Source of the DNA: an uncultured Gammaproteobacteria bacterium
Lineage (GTDB): Bacteria; Pseudomonadota; Gammaproteobacteria; GCA-002705445; GCA-002716945
Reading direction: 5' to 3'
Length of the DNA: 49,809 nt
Assembly (NCBI GenBank): GCA_913048065.1
Contig: CAJWVG010000003.1
Location: forward strand, 1-49,809
Shown: positions 19,398-29,721 of the stretch, in pieces
Position numbering within the stretch: the first letter of the stretch is position 1
Layout of the letters: each line of letters starts with the position of its first letter
Position numbers and translations under genes: made by a program
Notes under the pieces: generated by a model
What the model saw: only the letters and a program-made list of their open reading frames with translations
Databases searched by the model: none
Told to the model about the DNA's origin: nothing

Positions 19398-20264
19398 ATG
19401 AAGCTTATGAATAATCAGATTATTGAAAATTTACCGGTAGAATCAACTTTAGACTTAAGTTCTACAGATTCAATAGAAATATATCTTAATCAATTAAGAC
19501 AGACACCTTTATTGTCAAAAGAAGAAGAAATATCATTATTTAAAAAACTAAACACATCTGATGATCTTGATGCTGCTAGAAAATTAGTCTTGGCACACTT
19601 AAGATTTGTCGTTCATGTTGCTAAAACATATAAGGGATATGGCTTACCACTTTTAGACTTAATCCAAGAAGGAAATATTGGATTAATGAAAGCAGTAAAA
19701 AAGTTTGATCCTAGTAAAAATGTACGGCTATTATCTTTTGCAATATATTGGATAAGAGCAGAAATCCATGAATTTGTTATAAAAAATTGGAGAATTGTTA
19801 AAGTTGCTACAACTAAGGCACAAAGAAAATTGTTTTTTAAACTTAGAAGCAAGAAGAAAGACATTTCTTGGTTAACAGAGAGTGAAAGAAAAAATATTGC
19901 TCAAGAGCTTAATGTCAAATCAGAAACAGTTACACTCATGGAGTCTAGATTAAGTGGTAATGATGTATCCTATGATCCTTCAGATGAAGACGAGATATCT
20001 CCGTCTACTTATTTAACAGATAATATTGATCCGTTAACCAAACTTCAATATGAAAATGATAATTCTGTTAATTTAAATAATCTTGAATCTGCTATGTCTC
20101 GACTAGATGACAGAAGCAAAGATATCATAAAACAACGTTACCTACTTGAAGATAAAGTCACACTTGATGAATTATCAAAAAAATATAAAATTTCTAAAGA
20201 AAGAGTGAGACAAATTGAGAATCAGTCTCTTGATTTGTTAAAAAACAATATGCTAATTGCTTAG
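19398..20264 (+). CDS. rpoH: RNA polymerase sigma factor, heat-shock sigma-32
   Basis: Contains the RpoH box QRKLFFKLR; region 2 DLIQEGNIGLMKAVKKFDPSKNVRLLSFAIYWIRAEI; region 4 VRQIENQSLD. Confidence 0.95.
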   Translation: MKLMNNQIIENLPVESTLDLSSTDSIEIYLNQLRQTPLLSKEEEISLFKKLNTSDDLDAARKLVLAHLRFVVHVAKTYKGYGLPLLDLIQEGNIGLMKAVKKFDPSKNVRLLSFAIYWIRAEIHEFVIKNWRIVKVATTKAQRKLFFKLRSKKKDISWLTESERKNIAQELNVKSETVTLMESRLSGNDVSYDPSDEDEISPSTYLTDNIDPLTKLQYENDNSVNLNNLESAMSRLDDRSKDIIKQRYLLEDKVTLDELSKKYKISKERVRQIENQSLDLLKNNMLIA

Positions 20265-21169
20265 CTTATAGATAAATACCAATAATGATCTATTAGTAGT
20301 GCCGCAAATAAAATTGCTAAATACGTAATTGAGTATTTAAACAATCTAATAGCTCGCCTATCAGACTTAGTAATCATTAGATCATATGCATCAATTACAA
20401 ATTTAAGTCCAATAATAGTTGCACCTGTCAAGTATATGAAACCAGATAAGCCTAAAATAAAAGGAAATAAAGTGATACAAAAAAGTAAAATAGAATACAA
20501 AAATATATGTAGTCTGGCAAAATCTTTTCCATGTGTAACAGGCAACATTGGAATTTCGGCTTTTTTATAATCTTCATATTTATATACTGCTAATGCCCAA
20601 AAATGTGGTGGTGTCCATAAAAAAATAATTAGAAATAGAACTAACGGAAATGGTTCTATCTGATTGGTAATCGAAGTCCAGCCTAACAATGGAGGCATAG
20701 CCCCAGCGATTCCTCCTATTACAATATTTTGCGAAGTTAGATTTTTTAAATATACAGAATAAATAAATGAGTAGATAATGATTGATAATAGTGTAAGCAA
20801 GGCAGTTAAAGTATTTACAAGAATATAAAGCAAAGAAATCGATGAGAAAGACAAAAACAAAGCAAAGTAGATAGCATGTAAAGGCTTTATTGAACCGTTC
20901 ACCAAAGGTCTAGATTTTGTTCTATCCATAATAGAGTCTATTCTTTGATCTACCACATGATTAATGATTGCTGCTGCAGAGGCGGCGAGACCGATTCCTA
21001 TACTTGCAAAAAAAATTAATTCATAGTTAAGAGTGCTTTGGTGTGCTAGCAGCATACCCACAATTGCAGTAAACATTATTAATAAATTTACCCTTGGTTT
21101 AGTAAGGATGATAAATTCACGAACTATATTTATAGCATTATTTGTAGAATGTAACGAAGGATTTTCCAT
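20261..21169 (-). CDS. cyoE: Protoheme IX farnesyltransferase (heme O synthase)
   Basis: LTKPRVNLLIMFTAIVGM ... NHVVDQRIDSIMDRTKSRPLVNGSI ... WTPPHFWALA. Confidence 0.96.
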   Translation of the reverse strand: MENPSLHSTNNAINIVREFIILTKPRVNLLIMFTAIVGMLLAHQSTLNYELIFFASIGIGLAASAAAIINHVVDQRIDSIMDRTKSRPLVNGSIKPLHAIYFALFLSFSSISLLYILVNTLTALLTLLSIIIYSFIYSVYLKNLTSQNIVIGGIAGAMPPLLGWTSITNQIEPFPLVLFLIIFLWTPPHFWALAVYKYEDYKKAEIPMLPVTHGKDFARLHIFLYSILLFCITLFPFILGLSGFIYLTGATIIGLKFVIDAYDLMITKSDRRAIRLFKYSITYLAILFAALLIDHYWYLSIS

Positions 21170-21181
21170 GTCTAGATTTTA

Positions 21182-22180
21182 TCACTTTTGTATGCAATAT
21201 GTCGAATAATATAACAAAGTTATCATGCTCATCAGTAAAATAGATGCATTCACTGTGTGTAGTACAGCTATTGAAATAGGTAAACTATATACAACATTAA
21301 ATACCCCCAAAGTGACCTGTAAAACAAAAAATATCAACACAATATATCCGATTTTTTTTATTTGTTGATTAGATTGTATGAAAAATAAATATATGAATAA
21401 CAGAGAAAATAATATTGTGAGAATTAGCGCTCCAAATCTATGAGTGAAATGTATCGCTAACTTTGCATTATATGCCAAAGGAGCTAATTCATAGTTTATA
21501 TCAGGCAAATTTATGATAGTAAATGCATCCGAATAATTCATATTGGAAGGCCACCACTCATCACTACATTTAGGGAAATCAGTACAGGCTAATGATGCAT
21601 AATTTGTACTAGTCCATCCTCCTAAAATTATCTGTACAATTAATGCAAATGTGCAGAGTATAATTAATTTAGTTAATTTTTTATCTACCCGAACATCTAT
21701 CGTAAAGTTATATATTTTAAAGCTATTCCATAGTAATAATGTTGCCGTAGTTATGCCTAAAACTAGATGTATTGTGACTATTGTAGGTTTTACAAGTTCT
21801 GTAACAGTCAACATGCCCATTAGAGATTGAACAATTATTAACACTATTAGTGATATTGGTAATAATTTAGGGACATGTTTAGCATACTTGAGAGTGAGGT
21901 AAGAAACATAAAAAATAAAAATACCCAGGGTACCTGCAAGATATCTATGCAACATTTCTCGCCAAGCCTTACCAGTATCTATTACTGCATCAGGGTATAA
22001 TTTTTTTGCTTCAGCTAGCTCTATGTCACTAGTTGGTGTGCCTAGGATACCATAACAGCCAGGCCAGTCAGGACAACCTAAACCAGCATGAGTTAACCTG
22101 ACCCATGCACCGACAGAAATTACGACTAGCGTAAACAAAGATGCTAACAAACTTATATTCCTGACAGTGTATGAAGTCAT
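21182..22180 (-). CDS. ctaA: Heme A synthase, COX15/CtaA
   Basis: GAWVRLTHAGLGCPDWPGCYG ... EMLHRYLAGTLG ... IHFTHRFGALIL. Confidence 0.95.
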   Translation of the reverse strand: MTSYTVRNISLLASLFTLVVISVGAWVRLTHAGLGCPDWPGCYGILGTPTSDIELAEAKKLYPDAVIDTGKAWREMLHRYLAGTLGIFIFYVSYLTLKYAKHVPKLLPISLIVLIIVQSLMGMLTVTELVKPTIVTIHLVLGITTATLLLWNSFKIYNFTIDVRVDKKLTKLIILCTFALIVQIILGGWTSTNYASLACTDFPKCSDEWWPSNMNYSDAFTIINLPDINYELAPLAYNAKLAIHFTHRFGALILTILFSLLFIYLFFIQSNQQIKKIGYIVLIFFVLQVTLGVFNVVYSLPISIAVLHTVNASILLMSMITLLYYSTYCIQK

Positions 22181-22182
22181 AT

Positions 22183-22746
22183 TTATCCAATTCGCGAAAG
22201 TTTAAAAAGTTTTTTGATGTCTTTAAGAAGTTTTTTTCCTTCAAATTTATTATCGTATCGTAGTATAACATTCCCTAGAGGATCGACCAGCAAAATAGAT
22301 GTTTTTGAAGAGATATTATTTAGAAGACCCGATAATTTATCTGGTTTATTTTTAATAATAGTTAAACCTGGATAAGATTTCGAAATATCTATCTCGGATT
22401 CTGAATTAGATATTAATACTCTTTGTAATCTATTCATATCTTTGCCAAGAGCCGTATGTATTTGTCTTAATAAGTATATATTTTTTAAACAATCATCTAG
22501 GCAGTTATTTTTTAGATGATAGATGAGAGTCCATCTGCCATTGAATACATTAGAATTAAGCTTCTCGCCTAAAGAATTCTCTATATTAATATTATTTATT
22601 GTTATTATAGGGTCAACAAATGAACCATAATTTGTCGTAGACCATTCTTTTTCAGCAGAATAATCATCCATCAGAAAATATGAGATTATAAATGGAATCA
22701 TAAATATTAAAATAATCACTAAAAACTTAATTCGATTCACACTCAT
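22183..22746 (-). CDS. Membrane-anchored SCO/thioredoxin-like protein of the oxidase cluster
   Basis: One N-terminal TM, then WTLIYHLKNNCLDDCLKNIYLLRQIHTALGKDMNRLQRVLI (CxxxC) and LLVDPLGNVILRYDNKFEGKKLLKDIKKL; lies between ctaA and SURF1. Confidence 0.72.
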   Translation of the reverse strand: MSVNRIKFLVIILIFMIPFIISYFLMDDYSAEKEWSTTNYGSFVDPIITINNINIENSLGEKLNSNVFNGRWTLIYHLKNNCLDDCLKNIYLLRQIHTALGKDMNRLQRVLISNSESEIDISKSYPGLTIIKNKPDKLSGLLNNISSKTSILLVDPLGNVILRYDNKFEGKKLLKDIKKLFKLSRIG

Positions 22747-23429
22747 CTTTTTAGGTCCTTACGTAATAAAATTATCATGAAAATAATACCGATAAATGCA
22801 AAGAGGAACCACTGTCCAGCATACATATAATGTTTAAGATCAGAATTCTTCTTATATATTGTTTGTATATTAAAAGAATTTTCTTGATCTTCGCTCATTA
22901 TCAAAACATAAGGAAAAACCTTATACTTAAACATTTGTTTAATTTTATCAATTTCAATATTTTGAATAATTAATGGCCAATCATTTTTGTAAAAATCTTC
23001 TGATAACTGATAAAAATCTTTATATTTATAGATATAACCAGTTGCTTGTGAATCAACATTTCGTATATCTATATTAGGCAAAGATTGTCTATTATTATTA
23101 CTAACCCAACCTCTATTAATTAATACAATTTGATCATCAAATAACATCGGACTAATGACTTCATACCCTGCTTTCTTATTAAATATTTTATTATCAAGAA
23201 GGAACTGTTTATTAGAGATATAAGTACCAGTAATTATAATTTTAGTAAAATCTACTGGGTTCGATTTAATAACTTCAAATTGTATAGGGTTTTTAGAAAT
23301 TCTTTCATTGAAGGCATGGTATAAATATGCTTTCTCATTGGCTCTGTCTATTTGCCATAAGCCTAGTATAATACATGTAATTATTACTATTATAAAAAAT
23401 AATACTTTGAAAGTTTTAATCATTAGCAT
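22743..23429 (-). CDS. SURF1 family cytochrome oxidase assembly protein
   Basis: ILGLWQIDRANEKAYL ... FLLDNKIFNKKAGYEVISPML ... VLINRGWVSNNNRQSLPNI ... YAGQWFLFA. Confidence 0.92.
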   Translation of the reverse strand: MLMIKTFKVLFFIIVIITCIILGLWQIDRANEKAYLYHAFNERISKNPIQFEVIKSNPVDFTKIIITGTYISNKQFLLDNKIFNKKAGYEVISPMLFDDQIVLINRGWVSNNNRQSLPNIDIRNVDSQATGYIYKYKDFYQLSEDFYKNDWPLIIQNIEIDKIKQMFKYKVFPYVLIMSEDQENSFNIQTIYKKNSDLKHYMYAGQWFLFAFIGIIFMIILLRKDLKR

Positions 23430-23467
23430 ATATATGTTAAGTTTAAATAAAATTAATTCTACCTAAA

Positions 23468-23665
23468 ATGAAATATATAATATTAACTTTATTAGCGCTA
23501 ATTATTTATAATCTTATGGCAGGTTTTTATTATATTATTACAGACAAAAAAAGCTCAAATAGAGGGTTTCACTCATTGAGAACAAGAATTATTTTGTCTT
23601 TACTATTATTTGCAACTCTAGTAGTCGGTTATTATCTAGATTTAATACAGCCTCATGGGATTTAA
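23468..23665 (+). CDS. DUF2909-like twin-transmembrane protein
   Basis: 65 aa MKYIILTLLALIIYNLMAGFYYIITDKKSSNRGFHSLRTRIILSLLLFATLVVGYYLDLIQPHGI, between SURF1 and coxC in opposite orientation. Confidence 0.75.
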   Translation: MKYIILTLLALIIYNLMAGFYYIITDKKSSNRGFHSLRTRIILSLLLFATLVVGYYLDLIQPHGI

Positions 23666-23666
23666 C

Positions 23667-24530
23667 TTATAGCCAATAAACAAAAACGAATAAACCTAAC
23701 CAAACAACATCCACAAAATGCCAATACCAAGCAACTGCTTCAAAACCAAAATGATTGTCTCCAGAAAAATGTCCTTTCATACATCTAAACATTATTACTG
23801 TGAGCATAATTGCTCCTAAGGTTACGTGAAAACCATGAAACCCTGTTAACATATAGAAAGTTGATCCGTATATCCCAGAAGTCATTTTTAAATTCAAGTC
23901 TGAATATGCATGCATATATTCATATGCTTGAAAACCAACAAAAATAAAACCTAATAAAACTGTAAGCAGAAGACCATAAATTAACTTATTTCTATTTTGC
24001 TCTTTGAGCCCATGATGAGCCCATGTGACAGTTAATCCGCTTGTAAGTAGCAACAATGTATTAATTGCAGGGATACCGCCTGCTTTCATTAGAATAAAGT
24101 CTCCACCTAAATTAGTGGGGCCATTTGATGGCCAAACATTCTCAAATTGTGGCCATAGAACAATATTTGTCGAAACTTTTGAACCCACTCCTCCAAGCCA
24201 TGGCAATGAAAGTTCACGAGCATAGTACAGTGCTCCAAAAAATGCAGCAAAAAACATTACTTCAGAAAATATAAACCAAACCATTCCCCATCTAAAAGAA
24301 ATATCTACCTGTGCATTATAGGTTCCTGCTTCACTTTCACTAACCACATCAGAAAACCAACCATATGTTATGATTAGAAGAAGGACTAGGCCGGTTGCCA
24401 TGATAGACATTCCAGAGTTATAACCATTTAAATAGTTAGCTAAACCAATAAATAATACAACAAGCGCTACAGTATTTAAAAAGGGCCATTTTGTTTCATG
24501 AGGCACATAATAACTATTTGAATCACTCAT
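23667..24530 (-). CDS. coxC: Cytochrome c oxidase subunit III
   Basis: FRWGMVWFIFSEVMFFAAFFGALYYARE ... TGFHGFHVTLGAIML ... AVAWYWHFVDVVWLGLFVFVYW. Confidence 0.97.
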   Translation of the reverse strand: MSDSNSYYVPHETKWPFLNTVALVVLFIGLANYLNGYNSGMSIMATGLVLLLIITYGWFSDVVSESEAGTYNAQVDISFRWGMVWFIFSEVMFFAAFFGALYYARELSLPWLGGVGSKVSTNIVLWPQFENVWPSNGPTNLGGDFILMKAGGIPAINTLLLLTSGLTVTWAHHGLKEQNRNKLIYGLLLTVLLGFIFVGFQAYEYMHAYSDLNLKMTSGIYGSTFYMLTGFHGFHVTLGAIMLTVIMFRCMKGHFSGDNHFGFEAVAWYWHFVDVVWLGLFVFVYWL

Positions 24531-24542
24531 TAATTAATCCTC

Positions 24543-25070
24543 TTATTTAGACCCAATCTGATCTGTGGTATTGAACATCGTGTAAGATAATATTAGTGTT
24601 TTAGTTTCCAAAGGTAGTTCGTTATCTACTATAAATTGTAGCGGTAGTTCTATAGTTTCTAGACCATTAATTTGTTGTTGGCTAAAACAAAAACACTCAA
24701 TTTTTTTAAAATACTCAGCATGCTCGCTTGGAACAACACTTGGGCTAGCAGTAGCATGTTTTAGTGTTGTTGAATTATTTGTTAATGTATAAAATGTATT
24801 ATTAATTTTTCCAACCTGAACAATCATTTCACGATCAATGGGTTCAAATTGAAATGGTGCAGAGTTAGCTATAGTAGAAGTAAATTTAACAGTAACAAAT
24901 CTTTCTGTTGGATTTTCATTCACAACCAAGAATTTTTCTTGATTAGTTTTACCATTTAATCCAGTAATTTCACAAAAAATATCATATAAAGGAACAAGCA
25001 TATATGAAAATGAAAACATGAATATAGTAATAAATGTTAAAGCAATATATGTTTTTTTAAGACTACTCAT
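24543..25070 (-). CDS. ctaG: Cytochrome c oxidase assembly protein CtaG/Cox11
   Basis: YMLVPLYDIFCEITGLNGKT ... FKKIECFCFSQQQ (copper-binding CFCF). Confidence 0.96.
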   Translation of the reverse strand: MSSLKKTYIALTFITIFMFSFSYMLVPLYDIFCEITGLNGKTNQEKFLVVNENPTERFVTVKFTSTIANSAPFQFEPIDREMIVQVGKINNTFYTLTNNSTTLKHATASPSVVPSEHAEYFKKIECFCFSQQQINGLETIELPLQFIVDNELPLETKTLILSYTMFNTTDQIGSK

Positions 25071-26647
25071 TATTCAACTTTAGGTGCTTTTTCAAAAGAA
25101 TGATATGGTGGCGGTGATGACAAGGTCCATTCAAGGCCTTCTGCTCCGTCCCAAACTTTATCTTCTGCTGAAACTTTTTGTTTTAATGTATCAAATAAGA
25201 TATAAACAAAAAGTAATTGTGATAAACCAAAACCAAATGCTCCTACTGATGCAATGGCGTTAAAGTCGGCAAACTGAACAGCATAGTCAGGTATTCTTCT
25301 TGGCATACCTGCAAGTCCAACAAAATGCATAGGGAAAAAGGTTAAATTAACAAAAATAGTAGTCAACCAAAAATGTAGCTTACCGAGGCTCTCATTATAC
25401 ATTTTACCAGTCCACTTAGGTAACCAATAATAAACAGCTGCGATAATCGCAAATACAGCACCAGGAACTAGGACATAATGAAAATGTGCTACAACAAAAT
25501 AAGTATCATGATATTGAAAATCTGCAGGCACCATAGCTAACATCAATCCTGAAAATCCACCAATTGTAAATAAAACAATAAATGCTATTGCAAATAACAT
25601 GGGGGTTTCAAATGTCATGGAACCACGCCACATTGTTGCTACCCAATTAAAAACTTTTACTCCTGTAGGAACAGCAATTAACATTGTAGTAAGCATAAAA
25701 AATATTTCACCAGCTAATGGCATACCTACTGTAAACATATGATGAGCCCAAACTATGAACGATAATAAAGCAATTGATGCTGTTGCATAAACCATAGAAT
25801 CATATCCAAATAATTTCTTTCTAGAAAAGGCAGGAATAATTGTCGAAACTATTCCAAAAGCAGGCAGTATTAATATATAGACTTCTGGATGACCAAAAAA
25901 CCAAAATATATGTTGAAATAACACTGGATCACCGCCACCCGAAGCCGTAAAAAAACTTGTTCCGAAAAATCTATCTGTTAAGAGCATAGTAATCGCGCCA
26001 GCAAGCACAGGCATAGCTGCAATTAATAAAAATGCGGTAATCAGCCATGTCCAAACAAAAATCGGCATTTTCATTAGTGTCATTCCAGGCGCTCTCATAT
26101 TCAATATTGTTGCGATAACATTAATTGCTCCCAAAATTGAAGATAGTCCTAGCATATGAATTGATAAAATCACAAATGGCATCGAATCTCCACCTTGTAA
26201 AGATAATGGAGGATATAATGTCCAACCTGCTGCCGGCCCACCACTCTCAAAAAACAAAGTGCTAATCATCATAGTAAAAGCAAAAGGCAGTATCCAAAAA
26301 CTCCAGTTGTTTAATCTTGGAAGAGCCATATCAGGAGCTCCAATCATAATAGGTATCTGCCAGTTTGCAAGTCCCACAAAAGCAGGCATTACTGCGCCAA
26401 AAATCATTATTAAAGCATGCATTGTTGTCATTTGGTTAAAGAATCCAGGTACTACGAGTTGTAAGCCAGGCTGAAATAATTCTGCTCTTATCACTAGAGC
26501 CATTAAACCTCCAATAAAAAACATTATTAAACTAAACCATAAATATAGCGTCCCTATATCTTTGTGATTAGTTGTTGTAATCCACCTCATTATTCCTGAA
26601 GGTGTGTGATGATGATCATCATGTAGTTTATCTATATTGGCACTCAT
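25070..26647 (-). CDS. coxA: Cytochrome c oxidase subunit I (aa3 type)
   Basis: [18 protein letters not shown] ... [23 protein letters not shown] ... [14 protein letters not shown]. Confidence 0.98.
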   Translation of the reverse strand: MSANIDKLHDDHHHTPSGIMRWITTTNHKDIGTLYLWFSLIMFFIGGLMALVIRAELFQPGLQLVVPGFFNQMTTMHALIMIFGAVMPAFVGLANWQIPIMIGAPDMALPRLNNWSFWILPFAFTMMISTLFFESGGPAAGWTLYPPLSLQGGDSMPFVILSIHMLGLSSILGAINVIATILNMRAPGMTLMKMPIFVWTWLITAFLLIAAMPVLAGAITMLLTDRFFGTSFFTASGGGDPVLFQHIFWFFGHPEVYILILPAFGIVSTIIPAFSRKKLFGYDSMVYATASIALLSFIVWAHHMFTVGMPLAGEIFFMLTTMLIAVPTGVKVFNWVATMWRGSMTFETPMLFAIAFIVLFTIGGFSGLMLAMVPADFQYHDTYFVVAHFHYVLVPGAVFAIIAAVYYWLPKWTGKMYNESLGKLHFWLTTIFVNLTFFPMHFVGLAGMPRRIPDYAVQFADFNAIASVGAFGFGLSQLLFVYILFDTLKQKVSAEDKVWDGAEGLEWTLSSPPPYHSFEKAPKVE

Positions 26648-26659
26648 ATTATTTTCCTT

Positions 26660-27454
26660 TTATTTATTCTCAGCTACCTTGTTAGTTTTTTGGATAGATA
26701 CCCATTTATAATATTCTTGTTTTGGCACCGCTTTGACAACAATAGGCATAAATCCATGATCTTTGCCACATAGCTCAGCGCATTGTCCTCGATAAATTCC
26801 AGGCTCTTGGATATCGACCCATAATTCATTTACATATCCAGGTATAGCGTCTTTTTTGCCTCCTAGCTCTGGAACCCACCATGCATGTATCACATCACTT
26901 GCGGTTAGGAGAACTCTAACCTTTGTATCAGTTGGTAGTACTACATAGTTATCTACATCTCTTAAATAATTATCAACTTTTGTAACATCTACACCAGAAT
27001 TTAATCTTCTAGCAGTGTTGCTTTTAGTGTCAATCTTACTAAAAAAACTTATATTATCTTCCAGATATTCATATTGCCACATCCACTGATAACCTGTTAC
27101 CTTAAGGGTAATTTCAGAATCTCTTGTGTCTTCCATCATAATTAGAGCATTGGTTGCTGGTATTGCCATTCCAACTAAAATTAGAAATGGTATTACGGTC
27201 CAAATTATTTCCACTTTGGTGCTTTCATGGAATTTCGCAGGCTTATGTCCTACAGATTTACGGTGGTATATAATAGAGTACAACATAGCTCCAAAGACTA
27301 GAATCCCAATGACAACCGTAATATAAAAAATTAACATATGAATGTCATATGCTATCTCACTGGTCGGGGTGACGCCTCTAGGCATATTAGTTTCCCATGC
27401 AGCCGATGCAATTGCGGGAAATACTGATAATAATAAAACACTTAATTTTCTCAT
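26660..27454 (-). CDS. coxB: Cytochrome c oxidase subunit II (CuA)
   Basis: VIHAWWVPELGGKKDAIPGYVNELW ... YRGQCAELCGKDHGFMPIVV (CuA site). Confidence 0.97.
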   Translation of the reverse strand: MRKLSVLLLSVFPAIASAAWETNMPRGVTPTSEIAYDIHMLIFYITVVIGILVFGAMLYSIIYHRKSVGHKPAKFHESTKVEIIWTVIPFLILVGMAIPATNALIMMEDTRDSEITLKVTGYQWMWQYEYLEDNISFFSKIDTKSNTARRLNSGVDVTKVDNYLRDVDNYVVLPTDTKVRVLLTASDVIHAWWVPELGGKKDAIPGYVNELWVDIQEPGIYRGQCAELCGKDHGFMPIVVKAVPKQEYYKWVSIQKTNKVAENK

Positions 27455-27525
27455 TAATCTTCCTTATTTAATGAGCCCCATCATAACAAAATATTAGTAT
27501 TTATGGAATTTCTAATTTAATAAAA

Positions 27526-28353
27526 TTAAATTTTTTTAATGTTTATAACGTCAGTATTTTTATTAGGGTTATCTTTAATATTTTTCCAAGATACGCCATA
27601 TATCATCTCATATGTTACAGGGTATCTGCCATTATCTTCATTTTTTTCGTAAGAATTAGTGAGTTTCCTATAAGATTCTTTTGGCATATAAGAAGCTTTT
27701 CGACCTATAACGGTATTAGCACCAGTTTTTCTAAGTGATTTTAAAATATTAGCAAAGCTTGAATATTCTATTATTAGATTTTCCACATCCATAACAGGAT
27801 CATGAAAACCACATTTTAATAACGAGTCTCCATAAATATGCATATCTGTAAATGAATTTACATGTTGTTCGCCATCAATTTTTGCATAAGCCTTATTTAG
27901 CTCAATCAACGTGTTAGGACCAACCGTAGTAAACATAAAAACTCCCTTATTTTTTAAATATCTATGAATATCAGAAAAAATTTTTTCTATTTCTTCACAC
28001 CAATGCAGAGTAAAGCTAGATATAACTAAATCAAAAACTTCATTATCAAAAGGCATGTTTTCAGCATCAGCAACAACCAAGTTAAATTTAGTATTTTTTT
28101 TTCTACACTCTATTAACATATCAAGTGAAATATCTAAACAAGTTATTTTAGAAGCAGGAAATATTTGTTTTAAAATATTAGATAGATAACCTGTTCCACT
28201 TCCTAGGTCCAAAATAGTTTTGGGTTTGAACTTCATAAGCTTTAATCGTTCTATCATTCTTTTTGATACTTCATTTTGTACTAGAGAATATTCCTCATAA
28301 GTTGAAGACTTAGAATTAAATGATTTAGCTATTTTCTTTTTATAGTTTTCCAT
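27526..28353 (-). CDS. bioC: Malonyl-ACP O-methyltransferase
   Basis: KKIAKSFNSKSSTYEEYSLVQNEVSKRMIERL ... ILDLGSGTGYLSNIL ... LVISSFTLHWCEE; adjacent to a bioH-like gene. Confidence 0.9.
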   Translation of the reverse strand: MENYKKKIAKSFNSKSSTYEEYSLVQNEVSKRMIERLKLMKFKPKTILDLGSGTGYLSNILKQIFPASKITCLDISLDMLIECRKKNTKFNLVVADAENMPFDNEVFDLVISSFTLHWCEEIEKIFSDIHRYLKNKGVFMFTTVGPNTLIELNKAYAKIDGEQHVNSFTDMHIYGDSLLKCGFHDPVMDVENLIIEYSSFANILKSLRKTGANTVIGRKASYMPKESYRKLTNSYEKNEDNGRYPVTYEMIYGVSWKNIKDNPNKNTDVINIKKI

Positions 28354-28362
28354 ACTATTTAT

Positions 28363-29076
28363 CTAAATTGAATTTTCTATTAAAGAATATATTTCTTTAT
28401 TTCTAGAAATGAAAGGTAAATGCCCTACATCTTTAATTATTTTTTTTTGTATAAATTTATTATCTAATCCTTTAAGGTATTCCATATCATTGAAAATGTC
28501 ATTTTCGGAGTTAATAAGAATAATATCTCTTTGGATATTTTCTATATCATGTTTAAAATTTTCCATATATTCTAAATTTTTTATGAGCTCATTATTGCTA
28601 GGCCAATAAGAATCATAATAAATTTTATTGAGCATTATTAACTCTTGTTTCAGATATTTTGAATGTCTTAAAACTTCGTATGTGAATTTTTGAATTGTTT
28701 TTTCTCTGCGGAGCCTTAAATTACTTTTTAATTGAGCAATGTTCTCTGGATTCAGAATAGTTTTATTTTTCCCCATTATGTTTAAATTAGTATTTATAAG
28801 AAAGATTTTTTTTATGTTCGAGTTAATAGATGAATAGCTTTTTAATGCTAGTAATCCGCCATATGACCAGCCAACAACTATAGTGGGGTGATTGATATCT
28901 GAAAAAATCCGGTCACAAAATTTTTGATGATCAAGTTTTAATGTTTTATTTTTTCCATAACCAGGTAAATCATACATTTTAACTGAGTGTTTTGTGTGAA
29001 AATAATTTCTAATACCGCACCAAACTTTACTATCGAAAAGCCAACCATGTATAAAAATAATATTTAAATTTTGCAT
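28363..29076 (-). CDS. bioH: Pimeloyl-ACP methyl ester carboxylesterase (BioH-like alpha/beta hydrolase)
   Basis: IIFIHGWLFDSKVW ... YDLPGYGKN ... VVGWSYGGLLAL ... KDVGHLPFIS; next to bioC. Confidence 0.85.
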   Translation of the reverse strand: MQNLNIIFIHGWLFDSKVWCGIRNYFHTKHSVKMYDLPGYGKNKTLKLDHQKFCDRIFSDINHPTIVVGWSYGGLLALKSYSSINSNIKKIFLINTNLNIMGKNKTILNPENIAQLKSNLRLRREKTIQKFTYEVLRHSKYLKQELIMLNKIYYDSYWPSNNELIKNLEYMENFKHDIENIQRDIILINSENDIFNDMEYLKGLDNKFIQKKIIKDVGHLPFISRNKEIYSLIENSI

Positions 29077-29127
29077 ATTTTGAAAGGTAATCTATCATTA
29101 CTGTAATATTAATTATATATTAATCAG

Positions 29128-29721
29128 ATGTTAGAAAATATGTTGATTATAGATATGTTGGTAGTCTCTTTAATACTATACATTATTGGCTCAATTCCAT
29201 TTGCTGTTATTATATCAGCTTTATTTAGGCTGCCAGACCCAAGATCATTTGGATCAAATAACCCAGGGGCAACCAATGTTATGAGAAGTGGAAATAAATA
29301 TGCTGGGATTTTTACTTTAATAGGTGATGCTCTGAAAGGATATATCCCCGTATATGTTTTACTAACCATGGGTTTTGAAAATTATGAAACATATCTCTTG
29401 TCTTTCCTCATACTGATTGGACATACATTTCCAATATTTTTAAAATTTAAAGGTGGCAAAGGAGTTGCTACATCTCTTGGAATACTCCTATCACTAAATA
29501 TATTAATTGGTCTATTTTTTATAGTTATATGGTTATTTATGTATTACCTTTTCAAAATTTCTGGTGTATCAGCTTTAGTGGGCTTTCTATTTTTGCCATT
29601 ATATTTCTTTTTGCTAAATGAAAATAGTTATATGACTGCAATATCATTCTTAAATCTTGTTTTTATTTTTTTAACCCATAAAAGTAATATAATATGTTTT
29701 TTAACTAATAAACCTCGATGA
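29128..29721 (+). CDS. plsY: Acyl-phosphate glycerol-3-phosphate acyltransferase
   Basis: YIIGSIPFAVIISALFRLPDPRSFGSNNPGATNVMRSGNKYAGIFTLIGDALKGYIPV ... FKGGKGVATSLG. Confidence 0.96.
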   Translation: MLENMLIIDMLVVSLILYIIGSIPFAVIISALFRLPDPRSFGSNNPGATNVMRSGNKYAGIFTLIGDALKGYIPVYVLLTMGFENYETYLLSFLILIGHTFPIFLKFKGGKGVATSLGILLSLNILIGLFFIVIWLFMYYLFKISGVSALVGFLFLPLYFFLLNENSYMTAISFLNLVFIFLTHKSNIICFLTNKPR

